Below are positions 33,550 through 42,313 of a stretch of DNA of 64,000 nucleotides, piece after piece; the stretch's first letter is position 1; each line of letters opens with the position of its first letter. The position numbers and the translations under genes are program-made. Location: positions 56,290 through 120,289 of the forward strand of contig JAMOUT010000075.1 of assembly GCA_027061995.1 (NCBI GenBank), read 5' to 3'. The notes beneath the pieces were generated by a model. That model made no database searches. It was not told the origin of the DNA and saw only the letters and a list, made by a program, of their open reading frames with translations. Source of the DNA: Candidatus Aminicenantota bacterium (GTDB taxonomy: Bacteria > Acidobacteriota > Aminicenantia > JAMOAD01).

Positions 33550-34308
33550 ATGAGTAATTCAACCAAACAATTTAGAGTGAAAAGGGGTAAAATACTCGGA
33601 ATTATTTTAATTCTGATTTTTTTATTTACTTTAAGCTTTTCTTTTTCATCGGAAGGTTTAAAGAGTAAAGGTGAAAATTCGGGAGAAAGGATTATAACCA
33701 AAACCTATAAATTAAAGTATATAACTCCGCATGAAGCAAAAAAAATTCTTTCTTCATATCTGTTACACTCCACGGCACCAAGGTATTCTCAGTTTTTTAC
33801 GGTTAGAATAAGAAAGAGAGACTTAAACCAATTTGAAGAACTTTTAAGAAAAATTGACCATGAAAAAAAGAATGTTCGTTTTAAAATATATACGATTATT
33901 GCATCAAAAAGCAGAAACAATTGGAAAATCGGAAACAGGGAAATTAACGAAGTTATAAGAAAGGTTAACTCCATCTTTGCTTTTAAATCGTATAAGCTCG
34001 ACGGAATCTCTTCTGTTACGGTTAAAGATGGTGCTCAGATAGCAAAAGTCAAATTATCTTCAAGTTATAATTTATTGTTTAAAATTTATAATATGGTTAT
34101 CAATAATGGTGATAAAAAGCGGAAAATAAATTTGTTTTTTTCTCTTTATAAAGAGGGAGGCTTTTATGATGGCAAAAAGTTGAAAGGTTCCACAATAATA
34201 TCGTCTTCGACATCCATGAATGATAATGGTTATTTTATTGCGGGGGTATCAAAACTCGGAAATAACGGAGATTCACTTATTCTGGTTATAAAGGCAACTG
34301 TATTATAA
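33550..34308 (+). CDS. Secreted protein with secretin N-like domain
   Basis: A 252-residue exported protein with a signal anchor (LGIILILIFLFTLSFSFS). Residues about 46-105 (KTYKLKYITPHEAKKILSSY, FTVRIRKRDLNQFEELLRKI) resemble the N1-type ring domains of secretins: a strand, a helix, and the lid ..LxxLLxxID. The C-terminal part ends DSLILVIKATVL, in the style of a secretin beta strand, but the protein is far too short to form an outer-membrane secretin pore. It follows the putative anti-sigma gene by 12 nt with a strong AGGAGGAGG site. It may be a periplasmic ring or regulator linked to the sigma factor. Confidence 0.6.
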   Translation: MSNSTKQFRVKRGKILGIILILIFLFTLSFSFSSEGLKSKGENSGERIITKTYKLKYITPHEAKKILSSYLLHSTAPRYSQFFTVRIRKRDLNQFEELLRKIDHEKKNVRFKIYTIIASKSRNNWKIGNREINEVIRKVNSIFAFKSYKLDGISSVTVKDGAQIAKVKLSSSYNLLFKIYNMVINNGDKKRKINLFFSLYKEGGFYDGKKLKGSTIISSSTSMNDNGYFIAGVSKLGNNGDSLILVIKATVL

Positions 34309-34334
34309 CAAATTTCTTAGTATTTGATTTTTGC

Positions 34335-34363
34335 TTGTTATGTTTTTAACTTTTTATTATAAT
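34335..34363 (+). promoter_or_regulatory. Putative promoter of the outer-membrane protein gene
   Basis: TTGTTA (34335-34340), 17 bp, TATAAT (34358-34363), 28 bp before the ATG at 34392. Confidence 0.5.
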
Positions 34364-34391
34364 ATGATTACTTAGTTACAGGGGGTTGCTT

Positions 34392-35732
34392 ATGACAAAG
34401 ATATTGATTAATGATAAAGAAAAAACATTAAGTTTTAATAGTTTGACATCCTCGAAAAACAAAAAAACAGTTAATATATCGGTTCTTTTTTTATTAGTGT
34501 TTCTGTATTTAGTCTCTTTCGTTTATGGAAAGGGTGTTATCAAAAAAGTTGATGATGATTTTCAAAAACTAAAAAAAACAGCTCCCAAGGTTTTTATTGA
34601 TTGCCAATATTGTGATATTGATTATATTAAGACAAAAATCATCTTTGTAAATTATGTTGTTGATACTCGTGCAGCCGATGTTTATATTATGATTACAAGA
34701 TTGAGAACCGGAAGCGGAGGGAGAAAATATACTATAAAATTCATAGGACAGGGTAAGTTTAAGGGTGTTAATGATGAACTTTATTATATATCTAACAGAG
34801 ATGATACAAAAGATACCGTTAGGAAAGGGATTGTTAAACAATTGAAATTAGGACTATTACAATATATCAAAACTTCAAAGATAGCGAAGTATATAAATAT
34901 AATCTTCATAAAGAATGCTAAACCTCGACAAGTAAAGGATAAATGGAATAATTGGATATTTAATATTAACGGAGGTTTATCTCAAGGCGGGGAAAAATCT
35001 TATAAGTATAAGTCTGTTTATTATTCAATTCAAGCTTCAAGGGTAACCGAACAAAGTAGAATAAGTTTAAGGTTTTTTAAACAAAAGAGCACAGCCACTT
35101 TTACAATGAATGATAAAGAGTTTAAGAGTGAGAGAAGGAGTTCTTTTTTATCGGGTATTTTTGTAGGAAGTATAAGCGAGCATTTTTCATTCGGTGGGAG
35201 AGCGACAATGGATTCATCCACCTACTTTAATAAAAAAAGACGGATTAAAGTTGCTCCCGCCGTTGAGTATGATATTTTCCCGTATTCAAAAGCAACCTCC
35301 AAAATGTTCAGGATAAATTATTCAATTGGGATTGAAAATACGGAGTATTATGAGACAACTATTTATAATAAGGATAAAGAAACCCTTTTACTTCATTCCC
35401 TTTTACTGGAGTTCGGGTTAAAACAAAAATGGGGAGACGCAAGTTTACGAATCGATTTTTCTCAATATTTTCATGATATGAAAAAATATAGCCTTGAGTT
35501 TTCGGGCGATTTCTCATGGAGAATAATGAAAGGAGTCTCTTGTTTCTCGTATGCATCCTATTCAATGATTCATAATCAACTCTATCTTCCGAAGGGAACT
35601 CTTTCACCTGAAGAGATCTTTCTGAGAACCAGTGCCCTTGAAACTAATTATGATTATCGTATCGGGATAGGAATAAAAATTTCGTTCGGCTCAATTTACA
35701 ATAATGCGGTAAACCCGAGGTTCGGATATTAA
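34392..35732 (+). CDS. Exported outer-membrane protein with N-terminal conserved periplasmic domain and barrel
   Basis: A 446-residue protein. After a long, Lys-rich n-region and a hydrophobic signal (about 31-46; VLFLLVFLYLVSFVYG), a domain with KVFIDCQYCDIDYIKTKI, VDTRAADVYIMITRLRTGSG and FIGQGKF (two Cys in CQYC) matches a family found as hypothetical outer-membrane proteins in several diderm phyla. Residues about 180-446 alternate polar and hydrophobic in long strands, ending RFGY, consistent with a barrel. The ATG at 34392 is chosen over a TTG two codons upstream because a G-rich ribosome site precedes it. It lies behind the sigma-factor cassette but has its own likely promoter. Confidence 0.65.
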   Translation: MTKILINDKEKTLSFNSLTSSKNKKTVNISVLFLLVFLYLVSFVYGKGVIKKVDDDFQKLKKTAPKVFIDCQYCDIDYIKTKIIFVNYVVDTRAADVYIMITRLRTGSGGRKYTIKFIGQGKFKGVNDELYYISNRDDTKDTVRKGIVKQLKLGLLQYIKTSKIAKYINIIFIKNAKPRQVKDKWNNWIFNINGGLSQGGEKSYKYKSVYYSIQASRVTEQSRISLRFFKQKSTATFTMNDKEFKSERRSSFLSGIFVGSISEHFSFGGRATMDSSTYFNKKRRIKVAPAVEYDIFPYSKATSKMFRINYSIGIENTEYYETTIYNKDKETLLLHSLLLEFGLKQKWGDASLRIDFSQYFHDMKKYSLEFSGDFSWRIMKGVSCFSYASYSMIHNQLYLPKGTLSPEEIFLRTSALETNYDYRIGIGIKISFGSIYNNAVNPRFGY

Positions 35733-35787
35733 AACGATAAATATCGGTTTCTCATTGGGTTTTAATAGTGTAAACATATCACTATAC

Positions 35788-35815
35788 TTGACAATTAATA
35801 TATATAGTGTATAAT
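35788..35815 (+). promoter_or_regulatory. Promoter of the yceD-rpmF-plsX-fab operon
   Basis: TTGACA (35788-35793), 16 bp, TATAAT (35810-35815); both hexamers are perfect. The yceD start at 35842 is 26 bp downstream, behind AAAAAAGGAG. Confidence 0.78.
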
Positions 35816-35841
35816 CTATCCTTAAAAAAGGAGTGTTTTTT

Positions 35842-36360
35842 ATGATAGTTTTTGTTGAAGAAATACCAGGGACCGGTTTAAATTTAAATGAGGTGTTTGA
35901 TGTTGATACCGATGATATTGTGGAGAAAAGCAGATTTATAACACCGGTTTCCGCCGAAATCAGGATAATAAAGAAAGAGGATAAGGTTGTAGTGCAAGGT
36001 AAAGTAAACACTGTTATAGAAGTTGAATGCTCAAGGTGTTTAACTTTTTATCCCGAGAAAATAGAATCTTCTTTTGATTTGATTCTTTATCCTGAAGAAG
36101 ATTATGAATTTAACGAAGATACTGAATTGACAGATGATGATATTAACACAATCTTTTTTAAAGAGGGGATTATTGATATTGACAGTATAATCATAGACCA
36201 AATAAACCTGTCTATTCCGTATAAACCTTTATGTTCCGAAGAGTGTAAAGGGTTATGCCCTGTTTGCGGAAAAAACCTTAACGAAGGTCTCTGTGGATGC
36301 GAAATCAAGAAAACGGATCCGAGAGTGGATATAATAATAGAAACTTTGAGAGGTAAATAA
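35842..36360 (+). CDS. yceD: YceD/DUF177 family protein
   Basis: A 172-residue DUF177 protein. The core has VIEVECSRCLTFYPEKIE (CxxC) and the C-terminal CSEECKGLCPVCGKNLNEGL with several Cys, both typical of the family, which is linked to 23S rRNA metabolism in plants and bacteria. The ATG at 35842 is preferred over a GTG at 35833 because AAGGAG ends at 35833, an ideal distance. It is almost always next to rpmF, as here, where the rpmF start follows after 1 nt. Confidence 0.9.
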   Translation: MIVFVEEIPGTGLNLNEVFDVDTDDIVEKSRFITPVSAEIRIIKKEDKVVVQGKVNTVIEVECSRCLTFYPEKIESSFDLILYPEEDYEFNEDTELTDDDINTIFFKEGIIDIDSIIIDQINLSIPYKPLCSEECKGLCPVCGKNLNEGLCGCEIKKTDPRVDIIIETLRGK

Positions 36361-36361
36361 A

Positions 36362-36544
36362 ATGGCTGTACCAAAACGAAGAACATCAAAAACAAGAAAA
36401 GGAAAAAGAAGATCGCATAAAGCATTAAAGGTCAAAAGCCTTGCTTTATGCCCTAAATGCGGAAGTCCGATGTTACCGCACAGAGCCTGTCCCGAATGTG
36501 GTTATTATAAAGGGAGACAGGTAATTGAGGGAGCACAAGATTAA
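36362..36544 (+). CDS. rpmF: 50S ribosomal protein L32
   Basis: A 60-residue L32. It begins AVPKRRTSKTRKGKRRSHKA and carries the zinc-type L32 motif CPKCGSPMLPHRACPECGYY with four Cys (C+ form, Zn-dependent). Located between yceD and plsX, the conserved arrangement in bacteria. Confidence 0.97.
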   Translation: MAVPKRRTSKTRKGKRRSHKALKVKSLALCPKCGSPMLPHRACPECGYYKGRQVIEGAQD

Positions 36545-36547
36545 AGG

Positions 36548-37552
36548 ATGAAAGCTATTGCACTTGATGTAATGGGAGGAGATTTTGCCCCTTGCGAGGT
36601 TTTAAAAGGGGCTAAAGAGGTTATCAGTTCCACCGATATAAAGCTTCTCCTTGTAGGTCAAGAGCGATTAATAAAAAAAACCCTGGAAAAAATTAAATTC
36701 GGAAATTATTCTAATTTAGAGATAGTAAATGCTCCCGAATTTGTTACCATGAAAGATTCTCTTGTGAATTATCTCAGGGGTAAGCCTAATTCAAGCATAA
36801 GAATAGCTTTAAACCTTGTAAAGGATGGTTTGGCTCAAGGGATGTTTTCAGCGGGAAATACAGGCGCTGTTATGGTTAATGCAAAATTTATCCTTGAACC
36901 ATTGAAGGGGATAAAAAGACCGGCTCTCGCTGTTGTTTTCCCCACTCAAAAGGGTGAAACAATAGTTCTTGATGTAGGAGCTAATGCGGATTGCAGACCT
37001 GAGCACTTATATCAATTTGCAGTGATGGGTTCCGTCTTTTTTAAAGAGATTATCGGTGGGGATAACCCTAAGATAGCTTTAATGTCAATAGGGGAGGAAT
37101 CCTCCAAAGGGAATAGGTTGACCAAAGAAACATTTAAAATATTATCACAGACGGACCTTAATTTTATTGGAAATGTGGAAGGACACACTCTTCATAAAGG
37201 AGTTGCGGATATAGTTGTAACAGATGGTTTTACGGGCAATGTGGCATTAAAAGTGGCCGAGGGTATGGCTGAAAACCTATATAGTCATTTTAAAAATGAT
37301 TTTACTAAAAACATCCTGCATAAAATAGGCTTGCTTCTTCTAAAAAGCGGATTTAAACGATTAAAGAAAAAGTTGGATTATTCAGAATACGGGGGAGCGA
37401 TTTTATTGGGAGTTCGAGGGATTGTTGTTATAGGCCACGGAAGATCAAAAACAAAAGCAATTAAAAACGGACTTTTAACAACAAAAAGAATGATTGAAAG
37501 TAAAATACCTGAAAAAATAGAAAATAGAATAGCGGAGGTTATGAATGCCTGA
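36548..37552 (+). CDS. plsX: Phosphate acyltransferase PlsX
   Basis: A 334-residue PlsX that makes acyl-phosphate from acyl-ACP for phospholipid synthesis. Seen: IALDVMGGDFAP at the N-terminus, SAGNTGAVMVNAKF, VLDVGANADCRPEHL and VVTDGFTGNVALKV. Full length. It starts 3 nt after rpmF and overlaps fabG by 8 nt. Confidence 0.96.
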   Translation: MKAIALDVMGGDFAPCEVLKGAKEVISSTDIKLLLVGQERLIKKTLEKIKFGNYSNLEIVNAPEFVTMKDSLVNYLRGKPNSSIRIALNLVKDGLAQGMFSAGNTGAVMVNAKFILEPLKGIKRPALAVVFPTQKGETIVLDVGANADCRPEHLYQFAVMGSVFFKEIIGGDNPKIALMSIGEESSKGNRLTKETFKILSQTDLNFIGNVEGHTLHKGVADIVVTDGFTGNVALKVAEGMAENLYSHFKNDFTKNILHKIGLLLLKSGFKRLKKKLDYSEYGGAILLGVRGIVVIGHGRSKTKAIKNGLLTTKRMIESKIPEKIENRIAEVMNA

Positions 37553-38276
37553 TAAAGTCGGTGTAATTACAGGGGCATCAAGAGGGATTGGTCTTGCCAT
37601 AGCTAAAAAATTGGCTGACAATAATATATCTCTTGTTTTGATTTCAAGAAACGAAGATAAGCTTAAAGAGATTGTTAAAGAGCTTAAAAACAGTGAGAAT
37701 CATCTTGTATATGGTGTTGATGTATCTGATTTTAAATCTGTCGGAGCGATTTTAAAAGATGTAATAGAGAAAAAAGGTCAAATAGATTTTCTGATAAATA
37801 ATGCCGGTATCACAAAAGATACTCTCCTTTTGAGGATGCGGGAAGAGGACTGGGATTCCGTTATTAACATCAATCTTAAAGGGGTGTTTAATTTTGTTAA
37901 ACACACGATTCCTTACATGGCAAAAAAAAGATACGGTAAAATTATAAATATAAGTTCCATAGTCGGACTTATGGGTAATCCGGGTCAAAGTAATTATGCC
38001 GCTTCAAAAAGCGGAATAATCGGGTTTACAAAATCAATAGCAAAAGAATACGGAGCAAAAAACATTACCGCTAATGTTATTGCCCCCGGGTTTGTTGAAA
38101 CGGATATGACAAAAAAGTTGCCTGAGAGCGTAATAGAGGATTATAAAAAAGCGATTCCTTTAAGAAGGTTTGCAACGCCTGAAGATATAGCAAATGTTGT
38201 TAGCTTTTTAATCTCTTCTTCGTCCGATTATATTACGGGTGAAGTTATAAATGTATCCGGCGGACTCTATATTTAA
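37545..38276 (+). CDS. fabG: 3-oxoacyl-ACP reductase FabG
   Basis: A 243-residue short-chain dehydrogenase: cofactor site ITGASRGIG, NNAGI, catalytic Ser in ISSIVG, and Tyr/Lys in SNYAASKSG, with a C-terminal SGGLYI. It uses NADPH to reduce 3-oxoacyl-ACP in fatty-acid elongation. The context plsX-fabG-acpP-fabF supports FabG over the many other short-chain dehydrogenases. It overlaps plsX by 8 nt. Confidence 0.93.
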   Translation: MPDKVGVITGASRGIGLAIAKKLADNNISLVLISRNEDKLKEIVKELKNSENHLVYGVDVSDFKSVGAILKDVIEKKGQIDFLINNAGITKDTLLLRMREEDWDSVININLKGVFNFVKHTIPYMAKKRYGKIINISSIVGLMGNPGQSNYAASKSGIIGFTKSIAKEYGAKNITANVIAPGFVETDMTKKLPESVIEDYKKAIPLRRFATPEDIANVVSFLISSSSDYITGEVINVSGGLYI

Positions 38277-38302
38277 GTCAAAGAAAATAAAAGGAGGAAA
38301 TT

Positions 38303-38545
38303 ATGACAAAAGAAGAAATTTTAGGAAAAATTAAAAAGTTTATCGTTGATGAGTTTAAACTTGAAGAAAGTGAAATTACCGAAAACGCAACTTTTCTTGA
38401 GGATCTTGGTTTTGATTCTCTTGATGTATCCACTCTTTTACAGGATGTTGAGGATATGTTTGATATCAGGATTCCCGATGAAGATCTTGACAAAATAGCA
38501 ACAGTAGGAGAATTGGTCAATTATATAGCAAGTAAAAAAGCATAA
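38303..38545 (+). CDS. acpP: Acyl carrier protein
   Basis: An 80-residue acidic carrier protein. Ser of GFDSLDVSTLL (about residue 39) carries the phosphopantetheine arm. Helix residues FLEDLGFDSLD and IPDEDLDKIATVGELV are typical of AcpP. Strong AGGAGG ribosome site. Confidence 0.96.
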   Translation: MTKEEILGKIKKFIVDEFKLEESEITENATFLEDLGFDSLDVSTLLQDVEDMFDIRIPDEDLDKIATVGELVNYIASKKA

Positions 38546-38561
38546 TAATCATCCTATATAA

Positions 38562-39833
38562 ATGCCTGAATTTGTAAGAAAGACTATAAGTTTAAGAAGA
38601 GTTGTTGTTACGGGAATAGGGATAGTTTCCCCCGTAGGAATTGGCGTTGAAGAACCTTGGGAAAACATTAAAAAAGGTAAGAGCGGAACGGGGAAGATAA
38701 CACGATTCGATACTTCCGAGCTTGGTTCTCAAGTTGCGGGGGAGATTAAAAACTTTGACCCCTTGCATTATATGGGAAACAGAGAGTTAAGAAGGAATGA
38801 TCCTTTTATCCACTATGCGATTGCCGCAGCAAAAATCGCATGGGAAGATAGCGGAATAGATGAACTTAAGGAAGAGGAAAAACCGAGAACAGGTGTTGCG
38901 ATAGGTTCCGGAATAGGTGGCCTTGAGTATATTGCAAATAATCAGGACAGATTAAGAGAAAGGGGCCCGAGAAGATTGCCGGCTCATTTTATTCCTGGTG
39001 CAATAATCAATATGGCATCGGGAATAGTTTCAATTGTTTATCAGGCAAAAGGACCTAATCTGTCCACTGTTACCGCCTGTGCAACATCCACGCATTCAAT
39101 CGGAGAATCTTTCAGACTCATAGAGACAGGATATGCTGATGTAATGATAACAGGGGGAACAGAATCTCCAATAACTCCTCTTGGTGTCGGTGGTTTTGAT
39201 ATTATGAGAGCTCTTTCAAGGAGAAATGATAAACCTGAAAAAGCATCAAGACCTTTTGATGCTCAAAGAGATGGTTTTGTTATTGCAGAAGGCTCCACGG
39301 TTCTGATTCTTGAAGAACTTGAGCATGCTATTAAAAGGGGTGCAAAAATATACGGAGAAATCGTAGGATTCGGAATGAGTGGCGATGCTTATCATCAAAC
39401 ATCCCCTCCGCCTGATGGCTCCGGAGCTATTCTATCCATGAAGGAAGCCCTTAAAGACGCTGATCTTAAACCCGAAAACATAGATTATATTAATGCTCAC
39501 GGGACATCCACACCCTTAAATGATAAGATAGAGACTCTTGCTATCAAAAATGTTTTCGGAGATTATGCAAGAGAGGTGAATATCTCCTCTACAAAATCAA
39601 TGACAGGACATCTTCTCGGAGCAACGGGAGCGATAGAAGCGGCTTTCAGTCTTATGGCGTTAAGAGACGGGATTATCCCCGCTACAATCAATTATGAAAA
39701 TCCTGACCCCGAGTGTGATCTCAATTATACCCCTAACGAGTCTGTTAAAAAAGATATTAAATATGCGATAAGTAATTCTTTCGGATTCGGAGGAACAAAC
39801 GCAACTCTTGTTTTTAAAAAATTTAAGAAATAA
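38562..39833 (+). CDS. fabF: 3-oxoacyl-ACP synthase II
   Basis: A 423-residue condensing enzyme with the Cys-His-His triad: [22 protein letters not shown] and [18 protein letters not shown]. Ends [14 protein letters not shown]. It elongates acyl-ACP with malonyl-ACP. It is last of the fab cluster; fabH and fabD are not in it. No ribosome site is visible before the ATG at 38562, so translation may depend on coupling with acpP. Confidence 0.95.
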   Translation: MPEFVRKTISLRRVVVTGIGIVSPVGIGVEEPWENIKKGKSGTGKITRFDTSELGSQVAGEIKNFDPLHYMGNRELRRNDPFIHYAIAAAKIAWEDSGIDELKEEEKPRTGVAIGSGIGGLEYIANNQDRLRERGPRRLPAHFIPGAIINMASGIVSIVYQAKGPNLSTVTACATSTHSIGESFRLIETGYADVMITGGTESPITPLGVGGFDIMRALSRRNDKPEKASRPFDAQRDGFVIAEGSTVLILEELEHAIKRGAKIYGEIVGFGMSGDAYHQTSPPPDGSGAILSMKEALKDADLKPENIDYINAHGTSTPLNDKIETLAIKNVFGDYAREVNISSTKSMTGHLLGATGAIEAAFSLMALRDGIIPATINYENPDPECDLNYTPNESVKKDIKYAISNSFGFGGTNATLVFKKFKK

Positions 39834-39877
39834 TTATCTGTTGAAAACAAAAATAGTTAGACATACAGGAGGAAAAG

Positions 39878-42070
39878 ATGGGAATCTTTTGGGTAGCACC
39901 CGTTAGTGCTGCACTTGCACTTATTTTCGCTTTCTTTTTTTATAAAAATGTAATGAAAGCGGATGAAGGAACTGATAAGATGAAAGAGATTGCCGAGGCT
40001 GTCAGAGTAGGAGCCAAAGCATATCTTTCTCAGCAATACAAAATTGTTGCTCTGTTTTTTATTATTACTTCCGGCTTTCTTGCCTTTCTTGCTTACGGAT
40101 TGCATGTTCAATCAGGTTGGACACCTTTCGCCTTTCTTACGGGAGGTTTTTTCTCGGCTCTCGCAGGTTATATAGGGATGACAACCGCGACCAATTCTTC
40201 GGCGAGAACAGCAAACGGAGCAAGGAAATCATTAAATGATGCACTCAGAATAGCTTTTAGAGCCGGGGCGGTTATGGGATTAACCGTAGTAGGGCTCGGA
40301 CTTGTGGATATATCCATTTGGTTTTCTGCCCTTTATTATGGCGCTCATTATAGTTTGAGAGAAACAACTGTTATCCTTCTTTCTTTTGGTATGGGAGCTT
40401 CGCTTCAAGCTCTTTTTGCCAGAGTCGGAGGGGGAATTTTTACAAAGGCGGCTGATGTTGGCGCTGACCTTGTAGGAAAAGTTGAAGCGGGAATCCCCGA
40501 AGATGACCCGAGAAATCCGGCTACAATTGCAGATAATGTCGGTGATAATGTCGGTGATGTTGCAGGTATGGGAGCTGATCTTTATGAATCATACACCGGT
40601 TCAATACTATCATCGGCGGCACTCGGGGCGGCAGCTTTTATCGCCAATAAAACACTTGCATTTAATGCGGTTATTCTCCCGATGGTAATTGCGGGACTTG
40701 GGATTCTTGCCTCAATTTTCGGAGTCTTTATGGTTAAGGCAAAGGAAAAGGCAACCCAGAAGAATCTTCTTTCAGCCTTAAACAGGGGGATATACATAAG
40801 TTCTGCTATAATAATAGTCGGTGTTTTTTTCATAGTAAAAGCAATGCTTCCCGGTAATATAGGGATAGCGGGCTCTGTTGTTTTCGGACTCATTGTAGGG
40901 CTTGTAATAGGCAAATCCACGGAATATTATACATCTTCGGGATATGCTCCTACAAGATTTGTTGCCGAGCAGACAAAAACAGGAGAAGCAACAACGATTC
41001 TTGCGGGGATGTCTCAAGCTATGATTTCAACCGCAATTCCCATTATTGCCGTTGTTATCGGTATTGTCGGAGCTTTTGTTGCAGCCGGAGGTTTTATTTC
41101 TCCCATTAAAGGACTATATGGTATAGGTGTTGCCGCCGTTGGCATGCTTTCAACCTTGGGAATAACCTTGGCAACTGATGCGTATGGTCCTGTTGCGGAT
41201 AATGCCGGTGGTAATGCCGAGATGGCTGAACTACCCGCGGATGTGAGAAAAATTACAGATGCGCTTGATGCTCTTGGAAATACCACTGCAGCTACCGGAA
41301 AAGGTTTTGCGATTGGTTCCGCCGCATTAACTGCTCTCGCCCTTCTTGCTGCTTATGTGGAAGAGGTTAGGGCAGGGCTTATAAGAGCGGTTGAACACGG
41401 AAGAGTTTTTAAAGATTTTGCAGTCCTTGCGGAAAAAAAAGGTGTTGCCGTTGTCCAATATCTTCACGGTTTAACCATAGCTGATTTTATGAAGATTTTT
41501 AAAGTTAATCTTATGAATCCTATGGTTATTTCAGGGGTATTTATCGGTGCCATGATGGCATTCTTTTTCTCGGGACTTACAATAAAAGCTGTCAGCAAAG
41601 CGGCAGGTGAGATGGTTGATGAAGTCAGGAGACAGTTTAAAGAACTTCCGGGGATAATGGATGGAACAGCTAAACCCGATTATCAATCTTGCGTTGCTAT
41701 TTCAACAAAAGGGGCTCAAAAATCCATGTTAGCACCTTCACTTGCAGCGGTTTTAGTTCCGATTTTTGTCGGGATAATATTCGGTGTTGCAGGAGTTATG
41801 GGACTTTTAATCGGTGCTTTAAGCTCCGGTTTCATCCTTGCAATCTTTATGGCAAATGCCGGTGGCAGTTGGGACAATGCTAAAAAATATATTGAAGAGG
41901 GGAATCTCGGAGGAAAAGGCTCTCCTTCGCACAAAGCCGGTGTTGTAGGAGATACTGTAGGTGATCCTCTGAAAGATACTTCAGGCCCTTCTCTTAATAT
42001 TCTGATAAAACTTATGAGCATGGTTTCCGTTGTTGTAGCGGGATTAACCGTAGCTTTTCATATTTTATAA
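39878..42070 (+). CDS. hppA: Membrane-bound pyrophosphatase, K+-dependent type
   Basis: A 730-residue, ~16-helix ion-pumping pyrophosphatase. The substrate site DVGADLVGKVEAGIPEDDPR and NPATIADNVGDNVGDVAGMG and the C-terminal DTVGDPLKDTSGPSLNIL are complete. The segment GNTTAATGKGFAIG has Ala/Gly at the positions that mark K+-dependent enzymes (K+-independent ones have Lys there). Many K+-dependent members pump Na+, others H+; which applies here is not readable without a structural alignment. Pyrophosphate energy would suit an anaerobe with Rnf. Strong AGGAGG site; it is monocistronic, ending in a long terminator. Confidence 0.96.
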   Translation: MGIFWVAPVSAALALIFAFFFYKNVMKADEGTDKMKEIAEAVRVGAKAYLSQQYKIVALFFIITSGFLAFLAYGLHVQSGWTPFAFLTGGFFSALAGYIGMTTATNSSARTANGARKSLNDALRIAFRAGAVMGLTVVGLGLVDISIWFSALYYGAHYSLRETTVILLSFGMGASLQALFARVGGGIFTKAADVGADLVGKVEAGIPEDDPRNPATIADNVGDNVGDVAGMGADLYESYTGSILSSAALGAAAFIANKTLAFNAVILPMVIAGLGILASIFGVFMVKAKEKATQKNLLSALNRGIYISSAIIIVGVFFIVKAMLPGNIGIAGSVVFGLIVGLVIGKSTEYYTSSGYAPTRFVAEQTKTGEATTILAGMSQAMISTAIPIIAVVIGIVGAFVAAGGFISPIKGLYGIGVAAVGMLSTLGITLATDAYGPVADNAGGNAEMAELPADVRKITDALDALGNTTAATGKGFAIGSAALTALALLAAYVEEVRAGLIRAVEHGRVFKDFAVLAEKKGVAVVQYLHGLTIADFMKIFKVNLMNPMVISGVFIGAMMAFFFSGLTIKAVSKAAGEMVDEVRRQFKELPGIMDGTAKPDYQSCVAISTKGAQKSMLAPSLAAVLVPIFVGIIFGVAGVMGLLIGALSSGFILAIFMANAGGSWDNAKKYIEEGNLGGKGSPSHKAGVVGDTVGDPLKDTSGPSLNILIKLMSMVSVVVAGLTVAFHIL

Positions 42071-42115
42071 AAACTTGATTTTTTATAAAAAAGATATATA
42101 TTAATATATATAATT

Positions 42116-42176
42116 AAAAGGGAGCCTTGAGCCTCGTAAAGAGGCATGCGAAAGCTATAATTAGGCTCCCTTTTTT
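42116..42176 (+). terminator. Branched intrinsic terminator after hppA
   Basis: The stem GGGAGCCT (42120-42127) pairs with AGGCTCCC (42163-42170), extended by AAAA/TTTT, and is followed by six T (42171-42176). The 35-nt loop is not empty: it holds a second hairpin GCCTC-GTAAA-GAGGC (42131-42145) and a GCGAAAGC tetraloop-like element (42148-42155). Confidence 0.85.
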
Positions 42177-42313
42177 ATTCTATAATGAAAAATAAAAAAA
42201 TTGTTCTTTTTTTTACCTCCTTTAAAAATTCTTGCTTTTATCAATAACAAGTTTATTGTTAATAATCATTATATATATTATAATTTTTATTATAAATAGC
42301 CGGAAAAGATAAT

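Noticed and set aside
41014-41286. Several minus-strand frames inside hppA
   Set aside because: Ala/Ser/Pro-rich shadows of a small-residue-rich membrane protein.
42116-42176. Known riboswitch class in the hppA terminator loop
   Set aside because: The inner hairpin does not match the conserved cores of c-di-GMP, preQ1, fluoride or SAM riboswitches that I could recall, and it lies downstream of the gene.
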